Assembly: GCF_963678635.1 (NCBI RefSeq)
Contig: NC_087071.1
Coordinates: 35,143,680-35,207,679, forward strand
Direction: 5' to 3'
DNA: 64,000 nucleotides
Source: Symsagittifera roscoffensis
Lineage: Eukaryota > Xenacoelomorpha > Acoela > Convolutidae
The translations under genes and the position numbers were made by a program. The notes beneath the pieces are model-generated. The model saw only the letters and a list, made by a program, of their open reading frames with translations. It was not told where the DNA came from and did not search any database. This document shows, piece by piece, positions 22,487 to 30,894 of the stretch. The number at the start of each line of letters is the position of its first letter. The first letter of the stretch is position 1.

Positions 22487-22730
22487 AAATTTTTATCAAC
22501 AATTGTTTTAAATTGTCAATTTGTAACGAACTGATAACTCATCTACTCACCTATTGTTATAATGTCTCCAATTTTTATCGTGGGAAGGAAAAGGATACAA
22601 CGCAATAAAAGTTTTTGCGTCATCTACTATTCCAAGTTCAAAATATAACTATGAACCATCAAAAAATTTTTGTGTAGAGTGTCGAACGAAAACTGAGGGC
22701 AATTTGTAACTTTTAAACTCATTTTAATCC

Positions 22731-22970
22731 TTGCCTGGTTTCGCTCCAAGTCACTATCTAAAATATGATTCAAGCCATCACCTTAAAAGAAAAACAGAAT
22801 GTAGAATTGCATGTAGTCTTAAGGTTTTGGAGTTTGCAAAAAAGGATCCATACGGGAATTTCAGTATACAATCTGACCTCCAAAAGGACATTTTTGGCAC
22901 ATTTCTTTCAAATTTATGTCCGGGTCCAAAACAAGGCAGGTACAAAGAAATAGATTTTTTCTTTTTGTAA
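22731..22970 (+). CDS. Exon-like fragment, 79 codons, product unknown
   Basis: An open plus frame without an ATG. Residue use is protein-like (for example KKDPYGNFSIQSDLQ) and free of homopolymer runs until its last five codons. A GTACAAAG donor-like string at about 22938 suggests the exon could end there. An overlapping frame (22765-22953, begins ATG) is also open, so the choice of frame is not secure. It lies between the small candidate at 22310 and the OrfC relic, and could belong to either a host gene or the mobile locus. Confidence 0.3.
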   Translation: MPGFAPSHYLKYDSSHHLKRKTECRIACSLKVLEFAKKDPYGNFSIQSDLQKDIFGTFLSNLCPGPKQGRYKEIDFFFL

Positions 22971-23529
22971 TTGAGAAAAATTCTTGCTCTATAATCTCAA
23001 AAGCTCTAAAAATTTCAATCAATTTCTGTACATTCATTTTCTACAGTGCTTCTGTCAATAATGATACAAGTTTTTTTGAATGTCTTTTCATACCTAGCAA
23101 GAAGGGAAGTATATCGAGTAGTTTATTATATCCTTTTTTTGTATTGTAAAGACTGATTACTTTTCCATGGATATCAATTTCTACGATTTTCTAAATTCCA
23201 TTTTTTTGGTATCGGATTGGTATCCTATGTGATTTTTTCTTCTACCATTATACAGGACCACTCAATGAGTCTACGTCCAAAATCTGCAAATGTGTGAAAT
23301 TTCTTGATTCTATAACAGTTAGCGAAACTTTTTGGGAGATTTCTTGTAGAGCAAATTGAAAATATCACAATTTTTTGTGAAATTACAAGACTAAATTTCT
23401 TGAAAAACCTTTGTTCTAGCTCAAACTGTTTAACTCGGATACTAATTAAAAATCGATTTCAGAGGAGAAACAAGTAAATTACAAGACAAAAAATGAACAA
23501 CTTAGTTTTTTGCTTACTACAGTTCTCAA

Positions 23530-24028
23530 CAAACATAAAATCTCCCAAAGCTTGGGACAGTTTAAGGAAATCATTCAATGTATACTTTATAAAGGCAATT
23601 TGTTTCATTGCTTCTTTCTGTGTTGCAGTGAAGAGTCGAGTCTGAATGTAGGGAGGCTTGTTAACATTCTTTTTTTTTGATCATGTCACAAACTTTTCTT
23701 CTATTGTAAGTTGCTATCTCATGTTGCAGTTGGCAAGCCCTTAATCCATGTTTGACTCTTTGTTATAATTGAGTTCTATTATAGGAACGAGTCCAAGGTT
23801 TTCAGCATCGTGAAAAACACAATTTCTCACTGATGCGATTGTTTCTTCTTTTTTTCACCAAGATAGACTTGCTGTTTTTTTTGAGTTGTCCCATTTCGTT
23901 TTTCTTGAAAATTTGAAAGCAGGATTCAAGGTAAATTTTCCCTTCGTTGGTTTCTTGGAAACCATTCTCGTTTGATTTTTTGAGCATTCAATTTTATTGG
24001 GACTAGTGTTTTTTTTTCTTGAGTACAT
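23530..24028 (-). pseudogene. OrfC relic, locus 1
   Basis: The minus strand from an ATG at 24028 reads MYSRKKNTSPNKIE, and then KGKFTLNPAFKFSRKTK. This matches the OrfC copy at 42911-43438 in order and orientation (there MYSRKDTSPNYIE and, in a shifted frame, SGKFTLN). The middle and end (around HDAENLGLVPI and the last 40 codons) are also recognisable but scattered over frames with several stops. Start, basic N-terminus and overall length of about 175 codons are shared, so this was a real gene of the element. Function unknown. Left of it I see no terminal repeat. Confidence 0.6.
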
Positions 24029-24329
24029 TTTTCAACAGTAGAACAGACAAATCAGATGAGGAGAATTGAGAGAAATGATTTTTGAGATTAAATTAAAATG
24101 GAAGTAAACAAGATGAGTCATTGAATTAACCATAAAAAGAAATAGTCCTGTAAATGAATGTTTCGTGAAGTTTCCAATTTTGGAATGAATTAGGTGTTAG
24201 TGTTCCTATATAAATGCACAATTCTCAGTAAAAATCATTGTTCCAGATATCAGATGCTATGTGTCAAGCTTTTTCCCAGCTTTTAGTCAGATTTTTATAC
24301 AAAAATTGCTATTTATTTCCGTTTCAAGT

Positions 24330-24700
24330 GAATTTAACAAAAAATATTTAGTAACTCATACTTTTAGTGTCTCTACCCACAATTCTTACTATTCTTTGGA
24401 AAACTGTAACTTCCACATATTTCTGATTGGTTCATCTTTCGATCAAACTCTACAACAATTGAGTAAAATTCACGTTCCAATTTATCGATTGTTTCTACAC
24501 TCTGTACGAATACAGATTTCAATCGAATGTTATTTGATCAATTGGCGAGGTTCTCAGCCAACTTAATCGCGCTGTTTATCTCATTTCGAAATATTTTGAA
24601 CAATAATTGATTTATTTTGAACAATTTGACTGTTTAATTGATGGTTTTGGATTTGTAAATTGTGATCATGTTAATTTTTCAAGAAAAATTAAAAAAATTT
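24330..24700 (+). pseudogene. OrfD relic, locus 1
   Basis: The plus frame carries LENCNFHIFLIGSSF, then (after a frame change) DCFYTLYEYRFQSNV, and further on FDCLIDGFGFVNCDHVNF. Each piece aligns with the OrfD copy at 43684-44214 in the same order. Conservation at protein level across frame breaks shows a true gene transcribed away from OrfC. From about 24770 the sequence passes into minisatellite-like DNA. From 24810 to 25011 it repeats the strings found after the minisatellite in the later units (25620-25830 and 28745-28946). Function unknown. Confidence 0.6.
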
Positions 24701-25011
24701 TGATAATTCATCTTCTTTTCTCAAATGTTAACGAAACTACCAAAATGCTTTTAAAAAAAATTTTATACAAAATGCAAAAAGTGATTGAGTTTTTTCGACA
24801 AGATGCAAAAAATTATCAGGACTTTTTCATTTGTGTATAAGTTTTCTAGTTTTTTTTCTAAAATGAGAGCGAAAATTAATCAAGTTTCCTAACATGCGGG
24901 TAAATTTGGAGCACTAAATTAAATTGAAGTCTAATGTTTTTTCAATGGCTGACCCTGAACTTCTCATCGATTCTCCTAATTAAAATGAAATTGAAGAAAT
25001 CAATTAACCAC

Positions 25012-25250
25012 AACCTGGAGAGTATGTTAACGCGTTACCTGTATTTGGTTTTAACAGTAGAAGATTTAATCTCAACTTGATCATGAGCTAACTGATTCCC
25101 TACCTTGATCATGAGCTAACTGATTCCCTACCTAATCAATGATAAGGAACCTTTCATCTGGAGTTGTTGCAGAGACTATGAAATGAAACTTTTAAGTAAT
25201 TCATCTTACGTTTATCGGATATTGGATAGATCGAGATTTGATAATCTCCG
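25012..25250 (+). pseudogene. DNA polymerase B fragment with internal deletion (copy 0)
   Basis: Opens in the exonuclease-domain segment (VFGFNSRRFNLNL) and then jumps, at GATAAGGAAC/CTTTCATCTGG near 25150, to the palm segment before motif B. The same palm piece lies at 33083-33180 in the longer copy. About 1.5 kb of polymerase is therefore missing. A 27-bp direct duplication around TTGATCATGAGCTAACTG adds a further frame break, and stops are frequent. The identical deletion occurs in the next unit at 28138-28390, so deletion preceded duplication. Confidence 0.75.
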
Positions 25251-25389
25251 ACATTGGATAAAGTTAACCGTTATGAAGGAACCTGCAAAAATCTCTGCAA
25301 ACTTGTCACCAAGATGTGATATTTTCGCCTGATATGCAAGAAGCTGCAAAAATTGTTTCAAATTACTTATTTCGTTGCAATAAATGACC

Positions 25390-25650
25390 CACTTTTTTTC
25401 TACCAAATGCGAAAACTGTTTATTTTTTTTGACAAGATGCAAAAGTGTTTCCCCTTTTTCGACAAAATGCAAAAAAATTTTCAATTTTTTTGAGAAAATG
25501 CAAAATTTTTTTTTTTTTTGACAAAATGCGGTAAAGTTTTCAATTTTTCCGACCATTTGTGAAAAGTTCCTTTTTTATGCAAATTGCGATAAGTGTTTGA
25601 GTTTTTTCGACAAGATGCAAAAAATTATCAGGACTTTTTCATTTGTGTAT
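25390..25650. repeat. Minisatellite TTTTTCGACAAAATGCAAAA, unit A
   Basis: Seven or eight degenerate units of about 30-36 bp, each with GACAAAATGC and a T run. Same family as the 45.9-48 kb array. Long frames across it, on both strands, are artefacts of a stop-poor period. Confidence 0.85.
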
Positions 25651-25871
25651 AAGTTTTCTAGTTTTTTTTTCTAATATGGGCGCAAAAATTAATCAAAATT
25701 CTCATCATTTGGGTAAATTTGGAGCACTAAGTAAATTAAATTGTATTCTGTTTTTTTTCAATAGCTTACCCTGAACTTCTCATCGATTCTCCTAATTAAA
25801 ATGAAACTGAAGAAATCAATTAACCACAACGAACGACATAAATATCAAACATCAATTTTTTACAAAAATTT

Positions 25872-26260
25872 TCAATCAATGAGCTGTCGAGCAGCAGCAG
25901 AATGTGGGAGATTCTCCATAGAAGGCAGAGCCGGACGACTTTCCATTGCTGGTAGTTGATATGGAGGGGTGTTTTGAGGCGTCATTTTCCCATCTGCTCC
26001 TCCTAATGAAAAAGGAAATGGTCGACTGGTTGAGCCAGATATCTAGGGTCAGGAATCTCGGGATAGTTCAGTCTCACATGCCCAGACACTTTCTCCATCA
26101 TTTGCATTGTTCCAAGTTGGTTCTCTGTGATGGGTACTTGTATCATATACTGTTCGTTGATATCCCCTTGCATAAGTTCCATCATGTGCCAGATTTGAAT
26201 TGGGATGTTCATTCGTGCCAAAAAACTCCAGACTATGTTTCTCGCTCTTGAAGTTGTACT
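25872..26260 (-). pseudogene. OrfA relic, copy 1a
   Basis: The minus strand carries a frame that includes NIPIQIWHMMELMQ, then QVPITENQLGTMQMMEKV, then LNYPEIPDPRYLAQPVDHF. After a frame change it ends AAARQLID and a stop at 25872-25874. The same peptide signal recurs at 28973-29410 and 48133-48555. Differences fall in a way that keeps the protein recognisable, so the minus strand is the coding one even though the plus strand is also open here. At least one frameshift and one stop (near 26270) break it. No known family recognised. It runs leftward, away from the polymerase. Confidence 0.6.
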
Positions 26261-26499
26261 AGATCAGGCGAGAATGCTACGGAGATCATAAAAGAGCTGT
26301 TTTGCACTGAGAAGATCTCTTTGAGCTTTAAGATGAGTGAAAGATACAGAGTAAAAACAAGAATGAAACTAATGTAGTGCTGAAAGAGGAGCTGTTGACG
26401 GTAGTTAAGTTGAAACTAAAATGTTTAGAGCTGAGAGAGGAGGTAATTGACGGTAGTTATGTTGAAAATAAAATGATGTTCAGTTAAGTTTGAGGGGTA

Positions 26500-26735
26500 C
26501 CTTCAACTCGAATATGTGGGTTTAAGCGAACAGAATTGATTTTCCATAATTAGGTCTGTAGGCCTGTTCAGTCAGATTTCAGCTTCTTTTTGTGATGGAA
26601 TTTTTAAATAAAAATTTTTCTTGAAAAAAAGTCGTGTCCAATCGGAAACAAAGTTCCATTTTAGGAACTCTTTAGATACTGTCGTTTCCAATCACAAAAA
26701 CATTCATTTATGCTATGGCGGTGTATCCAATAGGA
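26500..26735. promoter_or_regulatory. CCAAT-box array, unit A
   Basis: CCAATC at 26638 and again at 26688 (exactly 50 bp apart), CCAATA at 26727, with degenerate units further left (CAGTCAG near 26571). Each sits in a repeated context like GTCGTxTCCAATCxxAAA. It lies between OrfA and OrfB, upstream of OrfA. CCAAT is the NF-Y site in animals; promoter function is inferred. Confidence 0.4.
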
Positions 26736-27039
26736 GAACCCTTTTAGGGATTTAAATATTCCAAATAAGAAAAAATTTACACGAAAGCAATTCCAAACAA
26801 AGTTTACTAAAATTGACAGGATAGCTCAAAATTGTTGAATTTGCAAAGCAAATCTCAGAACATGTTACTCCAAAACTGATCCTGCAGGTTTTTTAACTTT
26901 GAAAATCCTTTGAAATGACGGAATAAAGAACTTTGCTCTTGAGTTTTTACAATTTATCAGCTAGGGGATAGAAAGAATCTTTGATAAATCATCGTTCGAC
27001 TTTTTGAATAATTTCAAATTTTCTAGAAGAAATTAAATT

Positions 27040-27260
27040 ACTGTCTTAGTCAGGTGGAATTCAGCCCCAAGTTTGGAGCTTTGATGCGCAATATGTGGAT
27101 CAAAAGTTAACTCTTTGACTGAGTAAGTTTCGCTAAATAGCCTTCACTTAGTCGGAGAACTTTATTTTGGACAACAAAAACGCCGAAAAAAATGCGAAAA
27201 AGGTAGAAGTCCATCAATGAGAACTTCAAGTGGAATTGTTTCTTTTTTCTTTTAGAGTAA
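27040..27260 (-). pseudogene. OrfB relic, copy 1a
   Basis: The minus strand reads FFGVFVVQNKVLRLSEGYLA and continues in that frame through AKLTQSKS to a stop. The adjacent frame takes over with KELTFDPHIAHQSSKLGAEF. Both pieces match, in order, the unbroken OrfB frame at 49332-49646. A one-base frameshift at about 27115 separates them. The gene lies between the CCAAT array and the polymerase start and is transcribed leftward. Function unknown. Confidence 0.55.
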
Positions 27261-27581
27261 CTTAAGGAATCTCAAGTGTTTTTTTAGATTTTTTCCAAAG
27301 AATGAATGAAATCAAATATCAACTCACTTTTAATATTGGTCAATTCTGATTGATTGAAATCGATTTTGTTTGGTTACTTTTCTTTGAGATACAGCAAAAA
27401 AAATTAGATTCAATCTGAGTTTCTTTTACGCTGAAATCAATTTTTCAAATCAACCACATTGATAAGTACCGACTACTAATTTCTTGCTTTTGATTCTTTT
27501 TTAAACCAATTTTTAAACCATGATTTTGATTCTTTTTTGAACCAAACTTGCAAGATACAATCGCCAAATAGAAATGAGAAA

Positions 27582-28390
27582 ATGCAGTGTGGAGGCTGTG
27601 GAAACATGTATGTTAGGGCGCATTGAGCTCGATACCGGAAAAACTGGTCTTAAGGAGTTTTCTTGTCCTTATTGTAGGTATTTTACTTACAAACACAGAG
27701 AAAAGATCTACCAAGTGGCCAAGAAGCAGGCTCCATCAATTTTCAGTCAATTAACGGTTTGCTGATCTTGCAAAAAAGAGTTTGCGAGCTATTACTCACT
27801 CTGACAACATCGGAAAAAAGAACTCGGAGCAAAACAACGGAAACCAAGCGATACTGTAGCGGATTTGATTAGGATGATCGATTATCAATTTTTCAATCTT
27901 TTTTGATTTTTTGGCTGGGAAAATAAGCACGAAATGAGAACTAAAATTCAACATGTTGAAAGAATAGTATATGAGCGGATGTCAAAAAATTTCCAGGAGC
28001 TGATTAAAAGAGGTCGAAATGATTGAACTGCAAATTTTGATTGTGAAGACGAATGAATAGAGGATGCAGAGAAAATTGATATGTCAAATCAGTGTTTGCG
28101 AATGCAAAAAAAACAGCTGATTGATTTGAAACTAAACCTGGAGAGTATGTTAACGCGTTACCTGTATTTGGTTTTAACAGTAGAAGATTTAATCTCAACT
28201 TGATCATGAGCTAACTGATTCCCTACCTTGATCATGAGCTAACTGATTCCCTACCTAATCAATGATAAGGAACCTTTCATCTGGAGTTGTTGCAGAGACT
28301 ATGAAATGAAACTTTTAAGTAATTCATCTTACGTTTATCGGATATTGGATAGATCGAGATTTGATAATCTCCGACATTGGATAAAGTTAA
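27582..28390 (+). pseudogene. polB: Protein-primed-type DNA polymerase B, deletion copy (copy 1)
   Basis: Begins at an ATG at 27582 with MQCGGCGNMYVRA and continues to FSCPYCRYFTY: two adjacent Cys-pair modules that look like zinc fingers. A third, SCKKEFASYYSL with a following His, comes near 27770. The frame then passes KPSDTVADL and TKIQHVERIVYERM into the exonuclease segment at 28138, and jumps to the palm piece as in copy 0. In Polinton-type elements this enzyme replicates the element DNA. Here several stops, the 1.5-kb deletion and frameshifts make it non-functional. It is divergent from OrfA and OrfB. Assignment rests on the collinear match with copy 2, whose palm motifs are recognisable. 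Confidence 0.7.
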
Positions 28391-28504
28391 CCGTTATGAA
28401 GGAACCTGCAAAAATCTCTGCAAACTTGTCACCAAGATGTGATATTTTCGCCTGATATGCAAGAAGCTGCAAAAATTGTTTCAAATTACTTATTTCGTTG
28501 CAAT

Positions 28505-28770
28505 AAATGACCCACTTTTTTTCTACCAAATGCGAAAACTGTTTATTTTTTTTTGACAAGATGCAAAAGTGTTTCCCCTTTTTCGACAAAATGCAAAAAA
28601 ATTTTCAATTTTTTTGAGAAAATGCAAAATTTTTTTTTTTGACAAAATGCGGTAAAGTTTTCATTTTTTCCGACCATTTGTGAAAAGTTCCTTTTTTATG
28701 CAAATTGCGATAAGTGTTTGAGTTTTTTTGACAAGATGCAAAAAATTATCAGCAACTTCTTATTTGTGTA
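28505..28770. repeat. Minisatellite TTTTTCGACAAAATGCAAAA, unit B
   Basis: Copy of the 25390-25650 array, differing mainly in homopolymer lengths. Confidence 0.85.
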
Positions 28771-28972
28771 TAAGTTTTTCTTGTTTTTTTTTCTAATATG
28801 AGAGCGAAAATTAATCAAGTTTCCTAACATGCGGGTAAATTTGTCTTAAATTAAATTGAAGTCTAATGTTTTTTCAATGGCTGACCCTGAACTTCTCATC
28901 GATTCTCCTAATTAAAATGAAATTGAAGAAATCAATTAACCACAACGAATGACAATTCTTTTACAAAAATAT

Positions 28973-29410
28973 TCAATCAGTGAACTGTCGAGCAGCAGCA
29001 GAATTTCGGAGATTCTCCATAGAACGCAGAGCTGGACGACGTTTCATCGCTGATGGTTGTTATAGAGGGGTGTTTGAGGTGTCATTGTTTCTGAGAAGCC
29101 CTCATCTTCATCTATTTTGATGGGTTTTCGGCGGATCCCATCTCCTCCTTTTAATGACAAAGTAAATGGTCGACTGGTTGAGCCACATATCTAGAATCAG
29201 GAATTTCGGGGTAGTTCAGTCTCACATGCCCAGACACTTTCTCCATCATTTGCATTGTTCCAAGTTGGTTCTCTGTGATGGGTACTTGTGTCATATGATG
29301 TTCGTTGATATCCCTTCGCAAAACTTCCACCATGTGCCAGATTTGAATTGGTATGTCCATTCGTGCCGAAAAATTCCAGAATATGTTTCTCGCTCTTGAA
29401 GTTGTACTAG
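28973..29410 (-). pseudogene. OrfA relic, copy 1b
   Basis: The minus frame includes ARNIFWNFSARMDIPIQIW and VPITENQLGTMQMMEKVSG, then LNYPEIPDSRYVAQPVDH. The C-terminal AAARQFTD equivalent lies in another frame, with its stop at 28973-28975. Upstream of the good frame an in-frame TGA lies near 29417, shared with copy 1a. Compared with copy 1a the substitutions are mostly conservative (MELMQGDINEQ against VEVLRRDINEH). This supports past selection on this protein. Function unknown. Confidence 0.6.
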
Positions 29411-29639
29411 ATCAGGCAAAACTTCTAAGGAGATCATAAAATGGCTGTTTTGCACTGAGAAGATCATTTTCAGCTTTAGGATGAGTGAAAGATACAGAGC
29501 AAAAACAAGAATAAACTGATGTAGTGCTGAGAGAGGAGGATGTTGGGGTAGTTAAGTTGAAAGTAAAATGCATAGAACTGAGAGAGGGGGATGTTGACGG
29601 TAGTTATGTTGAAAAAAAAATGATGTTCAGTTAAATGTG

Positions 29640-29880
29640 AGGGGTACCTTCAACTCGAATGTGTGGGTTTAAACAAACAGAATTGATATCCCATAATTTG
29701 GTCTGTAGTCGTGTTCAATCAGAATTCATCTTCTTTTTATGGAATTTTTATATTAAAGTCATGTCAAATTGGAAACAAAGTTCCAGTTTAGGAACTTTTC
29801 ATATATTGTCGTTTCCAAACACAAAAACGTTCATTTATGTTATGGCGGTGTATTCAATAGGACGAACCTTTTAATGACTC
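29640..29880. promoter_or_regulatory. Degenerate CCAAT array, unit B
   Basis: Counterpart of 26500-26735, but the cores have decayed (CAAATTGG near 29764, CCAAAC near 29815, TTCAATAGG near 29852). Only the roughly 50-bp spacing and the flanking GTCGT/TGTCAAAT context remain. Confidence 0.3.
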
Positions 29881-29884
29881 AAAT

Positions 29885-30340
29885 ATTCCAAATCTATAAA
29901 AAATATACACGAAAGCAATTGCAACTATAAATGACCAAAAGTTGTTTGCTGTAAAATTACGAAATAGTGCTGATTTAAGCAACAAAAGAAAAAAAATTAT
30001 TTTAAGTAGTTTTTCCATATTTTTTTCATCAAGCGAATTGAATTTTTTCTATGTAATCAAGGAAAAATTGCTGATTTTTGACTTGATAGTCAAGATCTTT
30101 AATTTTGAAGTAATTTGACAGGATAGCTCAAAGTTGTTGAATTTCCAAAGCAAATCTCTGGACATTTGACTACAAAAAGGATCCTGCAGGGTTTTGAACT
30201 TGAAAATCCTTTGAAATGAAGGAATAAAGAACTTTGCTGCTGAGTTTTTACAAATTATCAGCAAGGGCATAGAAAGAATATTGATATATTATCGTACGAC
30301 TTTTTGAATAAATTCAAATTTTTAGAATAAATTAATATTA
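29885..30340. other. Intergenic DNA of unit B, no gene seen
   Basis: Matches the 26760-27030 part of unit A with an added stretch. No coding frame recognised. Confidence 0.4.
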
Positions 30341-30349
30341 CTTCCTAGT

Positions 30350-30580
30350 CAGGTGGAATTCAGCCCCATGTTTGAAGCTTTGATACGCAATATGTGGATT
30401 AAAAGTTAACTCTTTGATCGAGTAAGTTTCGCTAAATAGCCTTCACTTAGTCGGAGAACTTTATTTTGGACAACAAAAACGCCAAAAAAATGCGGAAGAA
30501 GTAAGAATCAACGTCGATTCCATCAATAAGAAAATCAAGTGGAATTGGTTCTTTTTTCTTTGGGAGTAACTCAAGGAAAC
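30350..30580 (-). pseudogene. OrfB relic, copy 1b
   Basis: Nucleotide copy of OrfB with the same leftward orientation. Pieces such as VFVVQNKVLRLSEGYLAK are readable on the minus strand, but frameshifts and stops (for example in the KRV/NF region near 30410) destroy the frame. More decayed than copy 1a. Confidence 0.5.
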
Positions 30581-30894
30581 TCAAGTGTTTTTTTTAGATA
30601 GTGTTTCAAAGAATGAAAAAAATCTAATATCAAATCACTTTTAATATTGGTCAATTCTGATTAATTGAAATTGATTTTGTTTGGTTACTTTTCTTTAAGA
30701 TACAGCAAAAAAGTCAAATTCATCCTGAGTTTCTTTATTATTAAAAAGACTTTTTAAAATATCTTACTTTGATAAGTACCAGGTACTAACTTCTTGATTT
30801 TGATTCGTTTTTAAACCAAATTTTAAACCAATGATTTTGATTCTTTTTTAAACCGAACTTGCAAGATACAATAGCCAATTAGAAATTGGAAAGG

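Larger units (their letters stand above)
25012..28137 (+). repeat. 3.1-kb tandem unit A of locus 1
   Basis: Begins CTGGAGAGTATGTTAACGCG and ends just before the same string at 28138. It contains a polymerase fragment, the 32-bp-type minisatellite, OrfA, a CCAAT array, OrfB and the polymerase N-terminus. The left junction at 25011/25012 joins post-minisatellite sequence (CAATTAACCACAAC) directly to the middle of the polymerase gene and marks a rearrangement breakpoint. Confidence 0.85.

Noticed and set aside
25212-25556. 114-codon minus frame of Lys/Phe-rich repeats (also 45993-46361, 47562-47819 and plus-strand partners)
   Set aside because: It lies wholly within the T-rich CGACAAAATGC minisatellite; several frames on both strands are open at once because the unit is stop-poor.
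26003-26251. Plus-strand frames of about 77-100 codons over OrfA (also 29166-29399, 48103-48405)
   Set aside because: They are the antisense of OrfA. Peptide conservation between the three copies, including the shared C-terminus and stop, is clearer on the minus strand.
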